From Macrobrachium rosenbergii (Eukaryota; Arthropoda; Malacostraca; Decapoda; Palaemonidae): a DNA stretch of 64,000 bases. A program made the position numbers and the translations under genes. The notes under the pieces were generated by a model. That model did no database searches and was not told where the DNA came from. It worked only from the letters and a program-made list of their open reading frames with translations. The DNA lies in assembly GCF_040412425.1 (NCBI RefSeq), contig NC_089788.1, positions 62,528,720-62,592,719 on the forward strand, written 5' to 3'. Each line of letters opens with the position of its first letter. Position 1 is the stretch's first letter. Below are positions 25,901 through 38,545 of the stretch, in pieces.

Positions 25901-26023
25901 ACAAAATATTATGCATTAACAAAAGCTAGGTAAGCTGACACATACATCCTTAGGATATATCTCCAAGGAACAACCTTGTGAGCGCATCAAGCTTAAAACT
26001 ACCAAAGTAAAGTACTCATTCAC
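22926..26023. other. REV3 intron, unassigned apart from a tandem duplication
   Basis: No gene recognised. It contains the 294-bp tandem duplication at 24218-24795, an A/T run at 25456-25471, and the REV3 donor at 26023. Open frames here are short and unrelated to known families. Confidence 0.55.
24218..24795. repeat. 294-bp tandem duplication
   Basis: The sequence starting gtgtttctgggagccattgc (24218) repeats from 24512, through tcctctaaacctgtcagtga, cattccagctgttggt and cagatga...gtccagtga to ggacccaaatttccca. The copies are about 90% alike by eye, with small indels. Confidence 0.9.
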
Positions 26024-26140
26024 CTGTGAAGAGCCTGAAGGAACTTGTGAGAAGCTAAGGAACTGCTGTCGGAACTGAGTGTCCATCAGTTGACGTTTTA
26101 GAGAAGAGTCAGACATCTGACTACATGGTTGCGAAGCTGC
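26024..26140 (-). CDS. REV3L: REV3 exon preceding the conserved pre-exonuclease block
   Basis: This 117-nt, phase 0-0 exon has exactly 39 codons, from acceptor ATAACAG|GCAGC to donor TTCACAG|GTGAAT. The segment SLKRQLMDTQFRQQFLSFSQ aligns in spacing with the human REV3L stretch that begins TLRRVLL and ends in SQ. In both proteins this lies immediately before the conserved xDGPxLNNTYGFK block, which here starts the next exon. It is expected to be a helical, partly basic segment at the entrance to the catalytic half. The next intron is 13 kb. Confidence 0.9.
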
Positions 26141-26293
26141 CTGTTATCAAATGAGGTAAGAAATGTGACTATAGTACAGTACCTTGTTAAGTATATTTCT
26201 AGAGCTAACAATAAAAGATCATTAACTGTAATTATGATCAGTTGTATCATGCAGTAAAACTGAAAAAAATCAGATTAAAAAAATAAGCTTTAC
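26141..26293 (-). other. short REV3 intron (153 nt)
   Basis: GT-AG, phase 0 intron with donor GTAAAG and acceptor TTGATAACAG. It is AT-rich and nothing else was seen in it. Confidence 0.85.
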
Positions 26294-26424
26294 CTTAGTA
26301 GACAATGAGAGTGTTAAATCTAATGAGCCTGACTTTGAACTTATTATAGTTTCAGGGCTTGATTCTATGTCTGGATCAGCAACTCGGGTCACTAAAGTTG
26401 AATCCAAATCTTCATCTTTCTCAC
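26294..26424 (-). CDS. REV3L: REV3 exon, acidic linker before catalytic region
   Basis: This is a 131-nt exon (two bases completing a Ser codon plus 43 codons) between acceptor TTTTAAAG|GTGAG and donor ACTAAG|GTAAAG. It starts with SEKDEDLDSTL and continues with an acidic, Ser-rich stretch. Human REV3L has a comparable acidic segment at this place, after its second REV7-binding motif, but the match is by composition and position rather than clear identity. It exits in phase 0, matching the next exon. Confidence 0.85.
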
Positions 26425-26582
26425 CTTTAAAAGGACAGCAACATGATATAAAAATGTACTTCACCATAGCAAGTATTTCTATAAAAAGTATTTCCATTCA
26501 AAACTCAAAAACTATAGAGCACCTTAAGTTTAGGAGGCCATTAACTCCCCCTCATAATAAATCTTAAACCTCTGTAACTTAC
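26425..26582 (-). other. short REV3 intron (158 nt)
   Basis: GT-AG intron with donor GTAAGT and acceptor CCTTTTAAAG. It splits a Ser codon (A|GT, phase 1). No internal feature was seen. Confidence 0.85.
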
Positions 26583-29500
26583 TTGTGCATTCTTTAGCTG
26601 ATTCTGGACTCTCTGGCATTGGCCTCAGTTCTTCAGCTTTACTGTGATCTTGTACATCTGTAGCTTTAAAACTGCCTACTGGTTGCATCATGCCAGAAAA
26701 AGGCACACACCTCACCAAACTTTTCTTTGGTTCACTGACTTCTCTTGGAGTTTCTTCAGGTAAAACGGGCAAGCCCTCATAAGAGATCCTCCTCTTCTTC
26801 AACAAAGAAGGCTTTACAGATGGGCTACCATCTTCCCATGAGACTCTGCGCTTCGGTTTCCTCTTGCTAAGAAATGCAGGAGATGGGGTCTTTTCATTAC
26901 CAGAGGAGTCTCCACCAATGGGCGTTAAATGAAGAGGTGTTAACCGTGAGAATTTCTGTGGCTGTGGTGTACTAGTGTGATGATGCTGCTGGGATAAAGC
27001 AACGCTTGGTAAACCTTGAGTCAGAGATACATTACCATCTCTAGATTGCTGGTTATTTTGTCCACTTGAATTTTTCTGAATACTTCCATTACCAACAGTA
27101 CTGGAACCAGGAGGCAGTGCAGTGGATGATTTCTTATTTGAATCCAACTTTTTGTCCGATTTTGAGGATGAACCACCATCATCTTTATCTTCATCCTTCT
27201 TTTTCATAGACTTTAGGATCTTGCGAGCTTCCGCCCACTTCATCACCTCTGATGGTGAAGGTGGAACTTTTACTGGGGTCATGATGGACTTCGAAATTTT
27301 GTTGTCCTTTTTATTCACAATTAATTCCTGAGTAGATGGTCCAGCACAATCAGAATTCATGCTGCTCAGCAATAAACGCCAGTTGTAGAGCCCATTATTT
27401 TGATGAGGACCTTCAAAACTTTCAAAATCTGAAACTTCTTTGGATTTTAACTTCAGAACCTGGCCTCCAACTTCCATTGGTTTGGCAGGAATATCAAGTC
27501 TGTTACTACAAAATGCACCTGGGTGTATAACATCTGGAATATTATAATCTGCAAGGCTATTAATGATATCATCACAACTTGGTGGGGGTGGACAGTAAAC
27601 AAGAACAACTGAATTTGAAGCCTTTGTAGAAGAAAACGAAGTTTTCAACTTTGGTTTGTTATTTCCTGTGTTCTTGTATGTTTCTTGTCTTTTTTTATTT
27701 GATCTTCCTTTATCTTTGTTTGAATTTTCACCTTCTTTACTCTGTGTACTCTCACTGTTGCCCTGCTCACGATAGAAACCCAAGCCAGTACTTCCTGCAC
27801 CATAAGAAACGGGTAAAGTGTTCTCCTTAGGGAAAGAAAGTTTTGAAGGTTTTTCTGTACTAGATGCAGTGTAACTAATTCCATATGAAATTGACTTTGC
27901 TGGTAGAGGAACATATTCTTCATGACTTTCCAAGTCATCTAAAGGCTTGCTGGATTTAATATCAGATATATCACTTGGAATGTATTCTGGACAAGGTTTA
28001 TCAAGACCAAATGGAAGAGGGCAATATTCATCATCGGTACTACACGCAGTATTGGTGTCTTTTACGCCTGATACATCTCCAAGGCGCTTTTTAAGCAAAG
28101 AATCACACTTTGTTTTACTATATTTCAATGACTTTTTATCAGGTGTGTCTGTAGTAGGTTTGGAGTTAGGTTTCACGCTAGATTTGTATTTTCCCTTTGT
28201 GTCATCAGTCAGGGCATGTGGTCTCCCTTTGTCATCAGGTTTAAATCTTACTTTAGAAGAGGATGTTGGTTTATACTCTACTTCTAACCTTTCCTTACAT
28301 ATTGAAGAAGGGTTGTATTCAGCCTTTGTACGTGATTTAACTATTGTTGTTGGCTCATATTCATTTTCTGTGTCCTCTTTCCAATTAGAGCCTATGTCTG
28401 TTTCCTTTATACCAAAACTGGAGCTAGGTTCAAATAAAGATTCTAAGGATTCCTTGGACATGGTCTTAGATCCTGATTTATCTTTAGATGTGGAAGGTTG
28501 AGGTTTGTATTCCTCAGAAACTTCACTCTTTTCAGCTAGGGATGAGTGGCCAAATAACTCTGTCAGCTGCTTCCTCAAACTTGAGCCACGCATTTGTTGT
28601 TTACATGAGGGATTTTCATTTTCACAATCTTCAAACAAGTTGGCAACCATTTGCTTCAATCTTTTTCTTTTTTCACTTGCTGCCTCTTGTTTTGCTGCCT
28701 CTTGGCCACTAGCATTGCTGTCACTTTGATCCCAACGACTTTTCTTTGTCACTGCTGTTGCACTTGCATTTTTATCCTTAACATCCCAACGACTAATACG
28801 CTTCTTGCCTTTGCTAATAGAACTATTCTCTGTGGTTACTAAGAGTATTTTTCCATCCCCATTTTGGCTAGAATCAAACTTAGGTAGCAAGTTTACACCA
28901 CCAGTAACAATATCACGTTTTTCAAAACATCCTTGAACTCTACTGAGCACTTCAGTTGGATCAATCTTATCTGAGGATTTACACAGGTCTTCCATTCTCA
29001 TGTTTTCATCATCTGTGACTTTAGGGTCATGTGCTGGAGTGCAATCACTCTTTGTAGTCAAGGAAGACAGTTCCCGTAATGGCCCCTTGCATGGTTCCAA
29101 GGGAACTTCATTCTTTTGTGTCAATGGCAATGTATCATGGTTTTCAATTTTTGCTGGGTGTACACTCTTGATGCCATTTTCATCTGAATCAATCTTATCT
29201 CTGCTGGGCTCCTGCATACATGAATGGTGTTTTTCTTTGAATGTTGTAAGTACTTTAGTTTTGCCACAAGAATTCACACTAGGATTTCTGCAAGAATTTT
29301 CAGAAGGTTTTTTATCTTTTTTATTGGCAAGGGACTCCTTAGAACTTTCTTGTCTTTGTGTCTTTTTTGTGCTCGTTTTGTTTCTGTTCTTGTCAGCTGT
29401 GGAGAGCAACTCCTTTTTGTCCAAGCCTGAGACCTCTTTACTATCATTTTTACTGTCCGTATTGTGAATTTTCGTGGGATTCCCTTCTGAGCTGGAATTA

Positions 29501-32500
29501 CCACATACGTTCTGATCTGCCTTTCGTAGTGGTGCAACAGAATCCTTTGCTTTATCCTTTGCTTTGATGTCTTTCTCCTTTTTATCAAAAGTTTTTCCAT
29601 GGTCTTTCGTCTTGGATACTAACTGTGGTTTTTGTTTGTCAAGCATCTCTTTGTTATGTTTTTTATTTTCTGGCTGACTCAATTTCTTTGAAGATTCATT
29701 GTTTGTTCCTTTTGTTTTATCTTTACTTGTACTACCAATTAGTTTTTCCATACTTCCCATATTGCCTTTTAAGTCTGTCCTTTTTTTATCAACTTTTTGG
29801 GAATCAGGAATCTTTTCATTACAAACTTTAATTCCTGTAATACTGGGTACAATTTCAGCACTTGAATTATTTATCTCCTTAACTTCCTTACTTTTTTCTG
29901 TTACTTCCTGCACTTTATTTTCACATAATGGCTTCTCTTTCTGTACAAGAGAAAGAACTTTCTTTTTCTTCTTTTTAGGTTTTGTGTTGTAATCCTCACC
30001 AAATATTTTTGCCATTTCTCTATCAAAACCTGTTGATGGGATATTCTTGTCTTCAGCCTTTTTTGCTACACTTTTTGTTGTTGTTTTTATTAGATCAACT
30101 GACATTTTCCGCTCTTTCTTAGGGATCTCTTCAATCTTTTCTTTTTCCACCTGGGACTTGTCCTCATTCTTTTTTTCTTCAATCTTTTCTTTTTCCACCT
30201 GGGACTTGTCCTCTTTCTTTTTGTCATGTCCCTTTTCATTCAGACTTTCTTCTCTTTTGACTCTGGGAGCTTTCCTTTCCACATCTTGGTTTGTTTCTCC
30301 GCTATCACTGGTCCTTTTAAGTGAATCGTTTTCTTTAATTTTTGAAAGATCTTGCTTAGAATCAGACTTTCTTACTTTATCTTTTTTAGAGGATCTTCTG
30401 TCACTTTCTGAATGAGATTTATCACTTTTCCCATGAGCTGTGTGTTTTTTAGATTTACCTGTATCATGTTCTTGATATGGTTTTTCATATGATGATGACC
30501 TATGAGACTTTTCCTTTGAGTGTGATGATGATTTCTTACTCTGAGAAACAGAACTTCTAGAACTTCTACTCTCCAAAGAACTACTTCTTGAACTATTTTT
30601 GGAAGTACCACTACTGCTCTTTCCACTAGATGGTTTCTCTGTACTGCCATGATGATCTTTACTGTTACTGGGATGCTTTTTACTACTTTTATCACTTGAA
30701 GAAGCTTTTCGATCACTTGAATTTTTAGATGCTCTCTGTTTATTTTCATTATGCAAACTGTTTTTTTCTGAAAGAGCCTTAGGATCAGACATAGGAAATG
30801 TACTTTCACTAACTGAAGAGTGACTGTTTGTTTTATCTAAAATTTTGCTATTCTCTTTTTCCTTGTGAGAACCTTCCTTGTCATTTTCGATTTCTATTTT
30901 TCCATTTTCATCCAAGCTTCCACAAGTTTCAGGTTCTACATGTGAACTCTCTTTATTTTTGCAAGGTGTTATGGCTTTATCCTTTATACTTCCATCATTG
31001 CTGACCCGAGTTGTTTCAGTCACATCAGAATTCAAGGCTTTTGAACACGACTCTCTATCTTCTTTAATCGGTGCAGCACTACTACCATCACTATTGGAAG
31101 ACCATTCCATAGTAGCTAAGTCTTCACTAACAATATGTTCCTTGTTTACCACTGATTTTTTCATTGCTGGATCTGCATTGGACTCAGACTGACAGTTCTT
31201 TTCTGCCTCTAATAATGAATCCTTTGTCTCACCTGAATCTAACTTTTGAGGGTCCCTATGACTACACTCACTGACAGTGTGATCCACAGAAGTTGAAGCT
31301 TCTGGGTTTTCACAATCAACTTCCAGTGCTGCATGCCTTTTGGAAACGGACCTACTTGTACTATCTGAAGTAGCAGGAGGCTTTGGCTCTGCTGATATTG
31401 CTAAGCCACTGCCTTGGGTAGTCACTTCTTGTCTATCGCTGAAAATGCTAATTTTAGTGCTCTTAATATTTTCAATGTTGACTAAATCTCTTGAAATGGT
31501 TATACGAAAAGATCCACTGTTAACTTGTGCCGATGAATTATCCTCAACAGAGCTCTTGTCCTTTCCACTTGTTTGAGGTATACTGCTTATTGCCAAGTCC
31601 TCCTCCACCTTCTTCTGAGCTATCAATCCACCATCCTGCTCTTCAGAGTTGGCTCCTTCACTATCATACTTCCCTTTTTTCAGCTCATGATTACTTATTT
31701 CACTGTGACTTTTCTCATTCAGAATATTTACACAGGACTTGCCTGCTTTATCTACAGAACTTTCAGTTGGCGTTTGGTTCTGGCAATTTTGGAATCTCTC
31801 TTCTGCACTTACCTTACTCCTCCCACAAGATGTTAGTTGAATTTCTTCAGGATCTCTATAGGTTACAGAGGACTCATTATTTGATATTTCTGACGAGTTT
31901 ACTTTATCAAATTGCTCATTAGGCACTTTCTTTGTTTGAGATGAGGAATCCTCTTCAGTGTGTTTTGAAGGATCAGGTTTAGAAAATATACTGTCACTTT
32001 TGTGTGGTAGGGGGCTTTCTCTTTCATATGTCTGTTCATGCACTTTAGCCTTGTTTATACATTTGTCTTTATCAATTTTGGATGTATCCATATCTACAAT
32101 ATCTGATTTCTTTATTGATGTGCTGGAATTACATTTAGTTTGTTTGCTAGAAACACATTCAGAAGTTGCTGCTTCTTTGTTACTAACCAAATCAGTGAGA
32201 AGTTCCCTTTCAATCTTTGCCAAACTTTGACTTGATTTATTATCAGACTTTCTCTCCTTTTGCTCTTCATTGATTTGTTCACCTGAGTATGGTTTGATAG
32301 AATCTTGCTTCTCATTTGTTTTTGAATAATCAGTGATTGAGGTGTCTGACAGCCTCTTGGACACGTTATGCACACTTCCTTCAGCTGCTTCTACAGCATT
32401 CATTTTCTCTACGCTGGAATTATGAGATGGGGTTGGAGGTAAACTTATATTCAACTCAGAAGAAACCTCCTTTCTTGAATCCAGAAGTTCATTTGCACTT

Positions 32501-35500
32501 TTATCTTTCCCATTTCTGTGTTTTGTTCCTTCTTCTTGAAGCTGATTTCTAGTCTCCAACAGGCATTCTTCACTGGTCTTAAGGGAGTCTTTTGGCAGTT
32601 CACAGTCCTTATCATTTTCTTGGTCCTTTCCTTTGGCCTTTGATTCCAAAGGACTTTTACACTGGCCCACAGAACTCTTATTTTTTGGAGAATTTCTATT
32701 CTTTATTTCAGTGTCATCTACTTTAACAGGTGATGGTAACATTTCTTTTACTAATTTATCTTTGTGATGGTCTATCTTCAATCGTTTAGATGAATCTCTA
32801 CTGACGTTATTAGAGGATTTTTTCCCACTGGCATCAACAGAGTGCTGCCCACCTTTACCTGGAGATTCCAAAGAATGTCTCCTTTTCTGAGAATGACTTT
32901 TCCTGGAATGTAGCTGATCTTTCTTCCGAGTTTCTGTCACATCTTCCTTGCTTGAGTGGCAGGAATCTTTTTTATTCAAACAACTAGAACCTTTGCCCTG
33001 GCCCATAAGAGAATCTTGCCGTTTTTCTTCTGAAAGAGTCTTATTTTTAGTTTGAGAAACTTCTCTATTTGCCTCTTTATATACTCTTTTGTCTCGATTC
33101 AGGAAATCCTCTTCCTTATCACCTTGGCTCTCTTTGTGTTTCTTTTTAAACAATTCCTTCCTGTTAGGTTCCTTTTTGTCTGGCTCTGGTGAAACTTTTT
33201 TGACATCTTCATCACCAGACTTCTCTTTACAAAACTCACCCTCTTTAGAGATATTTTTGCTTGGTTTTGAGGAATCTTTTTCAACACTTCTATAGTTTTC
33301 CATTTTCCCCTTGTATGCATCTTCACCTTTTTTATTGGGTTTGGCAAGATCTTTCCTCGTATCAACTTGGTGTTTTGAAGAATGCGCTTTACCCAACTTG
33401 TTCTCCTTAGATTCCTTTTTGTTAGAGTTCACCAAATTTTTTCTATCAGTTTTGCTTTTCTCAGAAGCATGTTGGACATTCTTGTCTTTTATTCCATTCT
33501 CTGTGGAATTTTTTATCTTAGTACATGTAGTGTTCTCAGAATGTTTCCTCTCCCTTTCACCCTCCCTCATTTCTTTTCTGTCATGACTGGATTCTCCTGT
33601 AAGTGTTTTCTCACCACAATCATTAGTGTTTCCATGGCTGGAATACTTTGAGCTGTTCTTGTCACCTTCCAACAACTCTCCCTGATTAAACTCACTGGAT
33701 TTTACACAGCTTGATTCTCCTGGAATTTTTTGTTGTGAGGAATTCCTACCTGTCACTGTAAATTCTTTTATGTTTGATTTTGTCACATCTTTAAAATCCT
33801 TTTCATTTAACAAGTTTCTGCCTTTAAAGTTTGGATATTCGCCATCACCAGCGCTTTCCTGTTGGTTAACTTGCAATTCCTTGACTTCCTCATTGTTTTT
33901 CTTAGAGTCCTTCTGACAGATAGCTTCCTGTCCTGCTTGAATATTCTCTTCACGACGGTCATTCTTATCTGACTCTCTTTCTACAGTTTGATGAATCACT
34001 GACACTGATTTTTCTGGCACAGATTTTCTGGATTTGCCTGACTTTTCTTTATCTGTCATACACACACTTTCATGGTTATCTTCATCTTGTGCACTGCCAT
34101 GATTTTTACTATGTTCTGAAGTGTCAGGTTCTATTCTAGATGATGATGCTACTGCCATATGCATTTCCAATTCTTGAACATGGCTGACTTCAGTGTCATT
34201 TTGAGTTGCTCTCTCTGTTTCTTTTACATCTGTCTCCTGATGTTTTTCATCAACAATGTTCTTATTATTTTGCTTAGGTGACCCTGCTAATTCATCACCA
34301 GACTTTTGCATTACAGCACTGCCTTGAACTATATTCTGAGTACCAGCATCAGCCTCAGAATGGAGGTTTTTGTTCTGCATGTTGGCCTTTCTCATATCTT
34401 TAACACCATCTTCCTTTTCATTTTGTAGACCATGAGTATTAAAACTCTTTTCTTTACTATGACAATTTTCATCTACACTTTTATGACTTTGCTGACTTGG
34501 ATGAATGATAATTTTGTCTGAATGAGTATTGCCTTTTTCAGTGGCTTTAAGCCCCCGAAGTCTCTTTATCTTCAAAGTGCGCCTGCCACAAAGCTCAAGA
34601 GGTATCACTTTTGGATCATTTACCACTTTAGTACTTGGTGTGTTACCACCCATCAACTCCTCCACTCCACTATCACAAGAATTGACACTACTCTGACTTT
34701 CTTTAAGCTGCAGGCTTTTATCAGGAACATTTGCTCTTTTAGCTCCTCCTGTAGTCTGGTCTTTATTTGTCTCCAGACACATCTTGCTTAACATGCTATC
34801 TTCCTCATCTCTCAACTTGTCAAATTTGCTACCTAAACTTGTGGTATCACCAATGTTTACCTTCTGAGTATCTACATTTCTTTGACTTTCCTTCTCCCTA
34901 AACACTGAAACTTCAGGATCTTCCCCTGCAACCTGGCTCTTATTCTTAGAGTGAGCAAGTACTTCACTTGAAAAGTCACTTTTTGCAGAACACTGGGTGT
35001 ATTTCTCATCATTACTGCCACTGTTTTTCTGCAGACTGTATATTTCCTCAGCTCCAGGGCTTTCAAGAGTAGTTCTTAAATTGCTCTCACTTTCATTATT
35101 CTGACTTGCAAACTGCAAGAGATTCTTCTTTTGTCCAACTTGTTTTTCACCTTCACCTTCCTGCTCTACTGGCTTTTCAGATTCTGCTTCCTTCTCAAGT
35201 AATGGCTTTTCAGATTCTGCTTCCTTCTCAAGTACTGGCTTTTCAGATTCTGCTTCCTTCTCAAGTACTGGCTTTTCAGATTCTGCTCCCTTCTCAAGTA
35301 CTGGTTTTTCAGATTCTGCTTTCTTTTCAAGTACTGGCTCTTCAGATTCTGCTTCCTTCTCAAGTACTGGCTTGTCAGATTCTGCTTCCTTCTCAAGTAC
35401 TGGTTTTTCAGATTCTGCTTCCTTCTCAAGTACTGGTTTTTCAGATTCTGCTTCCTTCTCAAGTACTGGTTTTCCAGATTCTGTTTCTTTCTCAAGTATG

Positions 35501-38500
35501 GGCTTTTCAGATTCTGCTCCCTTATCAAGTACTGATGTTTCAGATTCTGCTTCCTTCTCGAGTACTGGTTTTTCAGATTCTGCTTCCTTCTCAAGTACTG
35601 GTTTTTCAGATTCTGCTTTTCTTAATTTGAAAATAAGTTGTCCCAAGTTTCTCTCTTCTATGCTTGCTTGTGCACCATGTGCATGACTAGTGCTTGATGT
35701 ATCTTTAGTTCTAACTTTACCTTCACCTTCATTAGTTTCAACAGTGACATCTTGAGAATTTATTTGTGACACTTTATCCTCAGACCCAAGACTTTTCTTT
35801 TCTTTCATTTCAACCTTTTTGTTTTTCTCACTGGGTTTGACAGCTTCATTTGCTTCCTCTGTATCTTGCAATGAACTCATGAATGAATCTGCAACTCCAG
35901 CTGCTTCTTTTCTTACATTATTACATGGATCTTTTAAAGCTGAACAGCTGTGCTGTTGTTTGAGATTATCAGACTCTGAGTTTTCCTGAGACAAAGTCAC
36001 TTCCTTTTCAACTTGTACTTCACTTATTTTCTTTAATTTGTCTCCAACGTCAGTATCTTTGGCAGCACTTGAAGTTATAGAGCATTCTTCTTCACATTTC
36101 TTATTTGAACTTTGGGAAGCCAGCTGAGGGCAAAGTTTTTCTTGGTTTGTTTTGTTCTGTTGTTCATGAAGTGAAAACCCTTCAGTAGGTGTTCCAGTTG
36201 GCTGAGCAGATTCTTTTACACCATCCTCAACCATAATCCTTTGGTACATTTTTGAAAAATCAGAGCTGGCCTGATTTTCATTATTCCCCTCTTGTTCTTT
36301 TTTACCGCCCTCTGTAGTACCCTCTCCTTTTTCCTCACGAGATTCTAGAGAGTCTGATGACTTTCTGGTAACTAACTTGAGTTTCTTTAGCTTTTCTGTG
36401 TCTTCTGCTGTACTGATAGTTCCTTCTGAGGAAGAGTTGCTTGTACCCAAAGGTAGTTTCGAAGACTCTCTGGAATTTCCTCTCCCAAAGAAAGCTCCTG
36501 GTGTAGGTATGAGAGCACATGATTCCATAGCCTTATCGGGAATCAATTTTTTTGTAGAGTTATTAGTGTCATCTGATACTTCTGGAATGACTTTAGGTGT
36601 CATATTTTCAGACAAATTACTGTCTCCCAAAGAGCATGAAGCTTCCTTGCACAAATATTGATCAGTGTTCTCAGAACACTCAGAAGTATCTTTAGAGGAC
36701 TGGTTTGTAGCTAAATCAACAATAGTCTCTAATATTTGTTCTGTTTCTTTGCAAGTCAATCTGGTGTCATGGCTATCCCTCTCTGCACATGCTCCAGGAT
36801 TATTTTTCAACGACTCTGCCCTGACATTTTCATCAGTAGTTTCAGATGTTCCTGGAATTTCTTTCGATGGTAAGTTTTTGGATATAACACTACTCTCCTG
36901 TTTTGTTATTTTTACATTAGATTCCTTTTCAGCTGAGACAATTAACACTTCCTGTGACTGTGTAGGTTTTACTAATGATAATCTATCACTTGTTCCCACT
37001 ACAGCTGCACTCCCAGTTTCTTTGCATTCTGATTCATCTAAGGTATTTTGAGAGTTTTCTTCGTAAGATTTTGTCCTATTTTGTGAATTCTTGTTTTCAA
37101 ATGACATATTTTCTAGGGCAGATTCCTCACAGGTAGTCTGATTTACAGCAGTTGATAACTCTGTGGACAGGGTATCGTTACAAGATTCATCTATAGCAGA
37201 GCTGTTACTTGGAATTTGTAATCTTGGACTGTTTTCTGATGATAAATTATCCAAGTGTTTATCATGGTCTACTAATACGGTGGAATTTTCTCCTGTAAAT
37301 TTGGATGCATTAACTTTACCTGATTGATCTTGCAAATTCTGTTCTTCCTTTGCATGTAGAACAGTCTTTTTGTCAATTTTCTTAGAATTACACTGATCCT
37401 GAAATGGAACAATGACACTCCCACTACAATTCTCTGAATTAATTTTAGATACAAGATTAGAGGGGCTTTCCTTCTCTGAAAGACAGCTAACACTCGATAA
37501 ATTCAACTGAGCTTCTGTTCCTTCTGTATCTTGCTGAGAAACATCAATATTTGGCCTATTGTCCACATCCTTTTCTAAAGGCAATGGAATACTGTCAGAA
37601 TTCCTGCCAACAGATTCATCTGTCTCTGCGGGATCAAAGGATACTGATGAGTCATCCAACTCAAAAGAATTAGGTGCTTCAGGATTTTCATTCCCAAATA
37701 AATCATCTTCCAAATCATCAAAATCTGCTTCAGTGGATGAATGGCAAATATCAACTTTAGGCTCTATGGATTCAGTAGGCTCCTCTAGGATCTTAGTTTC
37801 CTTGTCATCACCTTTCACACTATCAATATTCTGGTTAACATCTCTGCTGGATATTTCAAGGTCACTGTCACATTCATCATTATGCATGGTCAAAATAACT
37901 TCCGAACCTTCATCCTCTGACAGAGCATCAGCTGTGTCATGATCACTGCTAATACCTGAAACAGTCATTGCATCACTTTTATCCTTTGGTAACTGTTTGC
38001 GTTCTGCTCCTGCAGCAACGTTCGCTTTTTCATTACTGTTTCGTGACTCCATTGATGACACTTCACCTTCCTCCCCACAAGATGCATCACTCTGTAGGAG
38101 AGAAGGAGAGGGATTATCTGAAAGTGAAAACACCTTGTCAATCTGACAGATATTCACACTTCCAGATGATGTTCCACTATCTGTTCTGACCCTCTCAGAT
38201 AACATGTCATGTACTCCAACTTCATCTTCCACTGTTACTTCACTCAAGGGATCTTGCACTTTGCGTACATGGGAGCCACTGACTTCAGGAAGTTGTTCAA
38301 AATCAATCTCCTCAACTGGCTCAACCAGGTCTTCAGTGAGGCCTAGACTTTCCTTCAAGTAACTTGTTCTTTTCTTATCACTCTTCTCTATTGGGATTAT
38401 TTTTTCAGCTCTGTGCTCAATTCCACTCAAGTCAGTGTGATCAAACATAGGTGTGTTTTGCACCAAATCCACTGGAGATGATAAAATGGCCATTGTATGG

Positions 38501-38545
38501 TCAGATGCTGAATCTGAAGGGTCTCGACGTACAGGACTCTCAAAG
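26583..38545 (-). CDS. REV3L: REV3 second giant linker exon, with REV7-binding region near its 3' end
   Basis: The exon is 11,963 nt with no stop, from acceptor CCTCAG|CTTTGAG to donor GCACAA|GTAAGT, giving 3,987 full codons plus split codons at both ends. The first two thirds are Ser/Glu/Lys/Asn-rich and highly charged, with a 14-copy 11-residue repeat, Lys/Ser blocks and RS-like serine runs. The last roughly 350 codons carry the diagnostic part: a VYCPPPPSC motif, an FCSNRLDIPAKPMEVGG block about 25 residues later, then an IMTPVKVPPSP motif followed by a helical Lys-rich segment. This order (REV7-binding motif, FCSN block, second REV7-binding motif) is that of vertebrate REV3L. Vertebrate REV3L also encodes much of its linker in one very large exon, but far smaller than this. 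The upstream acceptor is in phase with the 82-nt exon and the downstream donor with the 131-nt exon. The apparent ATG at 38568 lies in the intron and is not a start. Confidence 0.93.
27225..27620 (-). other. REV7 (MAD2L2)-binding region of REV3, two motifs
   Basis: Read on the minus strand, motif 1 (about 27611-27567) is LVYCPPPPSCDDI. The block AFCSNRLDIPAKPMEVGG follows (about 27516-27463), and motif 2 (about 27287-27241) is SIMTPVKVPPSPSEV. Human REV3L has two REV7-binding motifs of the form (hydrophobic)2-x-P-x3-P-P-S-R flanking the same FCSN block. REV7 dimers bound here link REV3 to REV1 in translesion synthesis. In this copy the terminal Arg is Cys in motif 1 and Pro in motif 2, and the first Pro of motif 1 is not in the expected place. 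Confidence 0.82.
30131..30213 (-). repeat. two-copy 48-bp in-frame duplication in coding exon
   Basis: A 35-bp core starting at 30131 recurs at 30179, an offset of 48 bp or 16 codons. Each copy encodes EDKSQVEKEKIEE. The near identity of the copies suggests a recent slippage or duplication. Confidence 0.9.
30420..30690 (-). other. Ser/Lys/Arg-rich RS-like segment in REV3 linker
   Basis: The encoded stretch is dominated by serine runs interspersed with Lys, Arg and His (for example SSRSSSLESRSSRSS). It is low complexity, positively charged and likely disordered and phosphorylated. It may contact nucleic acid; that is inference from composition only. Confidence 0.7.
35163..35619 (-). repeat. 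14-copy 33-bp tandem repeat inside the coding exon
   Basis: Fourteen in-frame 33-bp units encode variants of AESEKPVLEKE. Changes are mostly single-residue (D, G, T, I, K) and the last unit diverges to VEQEG. The unit length is a multiple of three, so copy-number change keeps the frame. The array is Glu/Lys-alternating and probably forms a charged helix or a flexible spacer. Confidence 0.95.

Noticed and set aside
35106..35630. Long open frames antisense to and in shifted frame with the 33-bp repeat array
   Set aside because: A repeat whose unit is a multiple of three keeps any stop-free alternative frame open by itself. These are shadows of the coding repeat.
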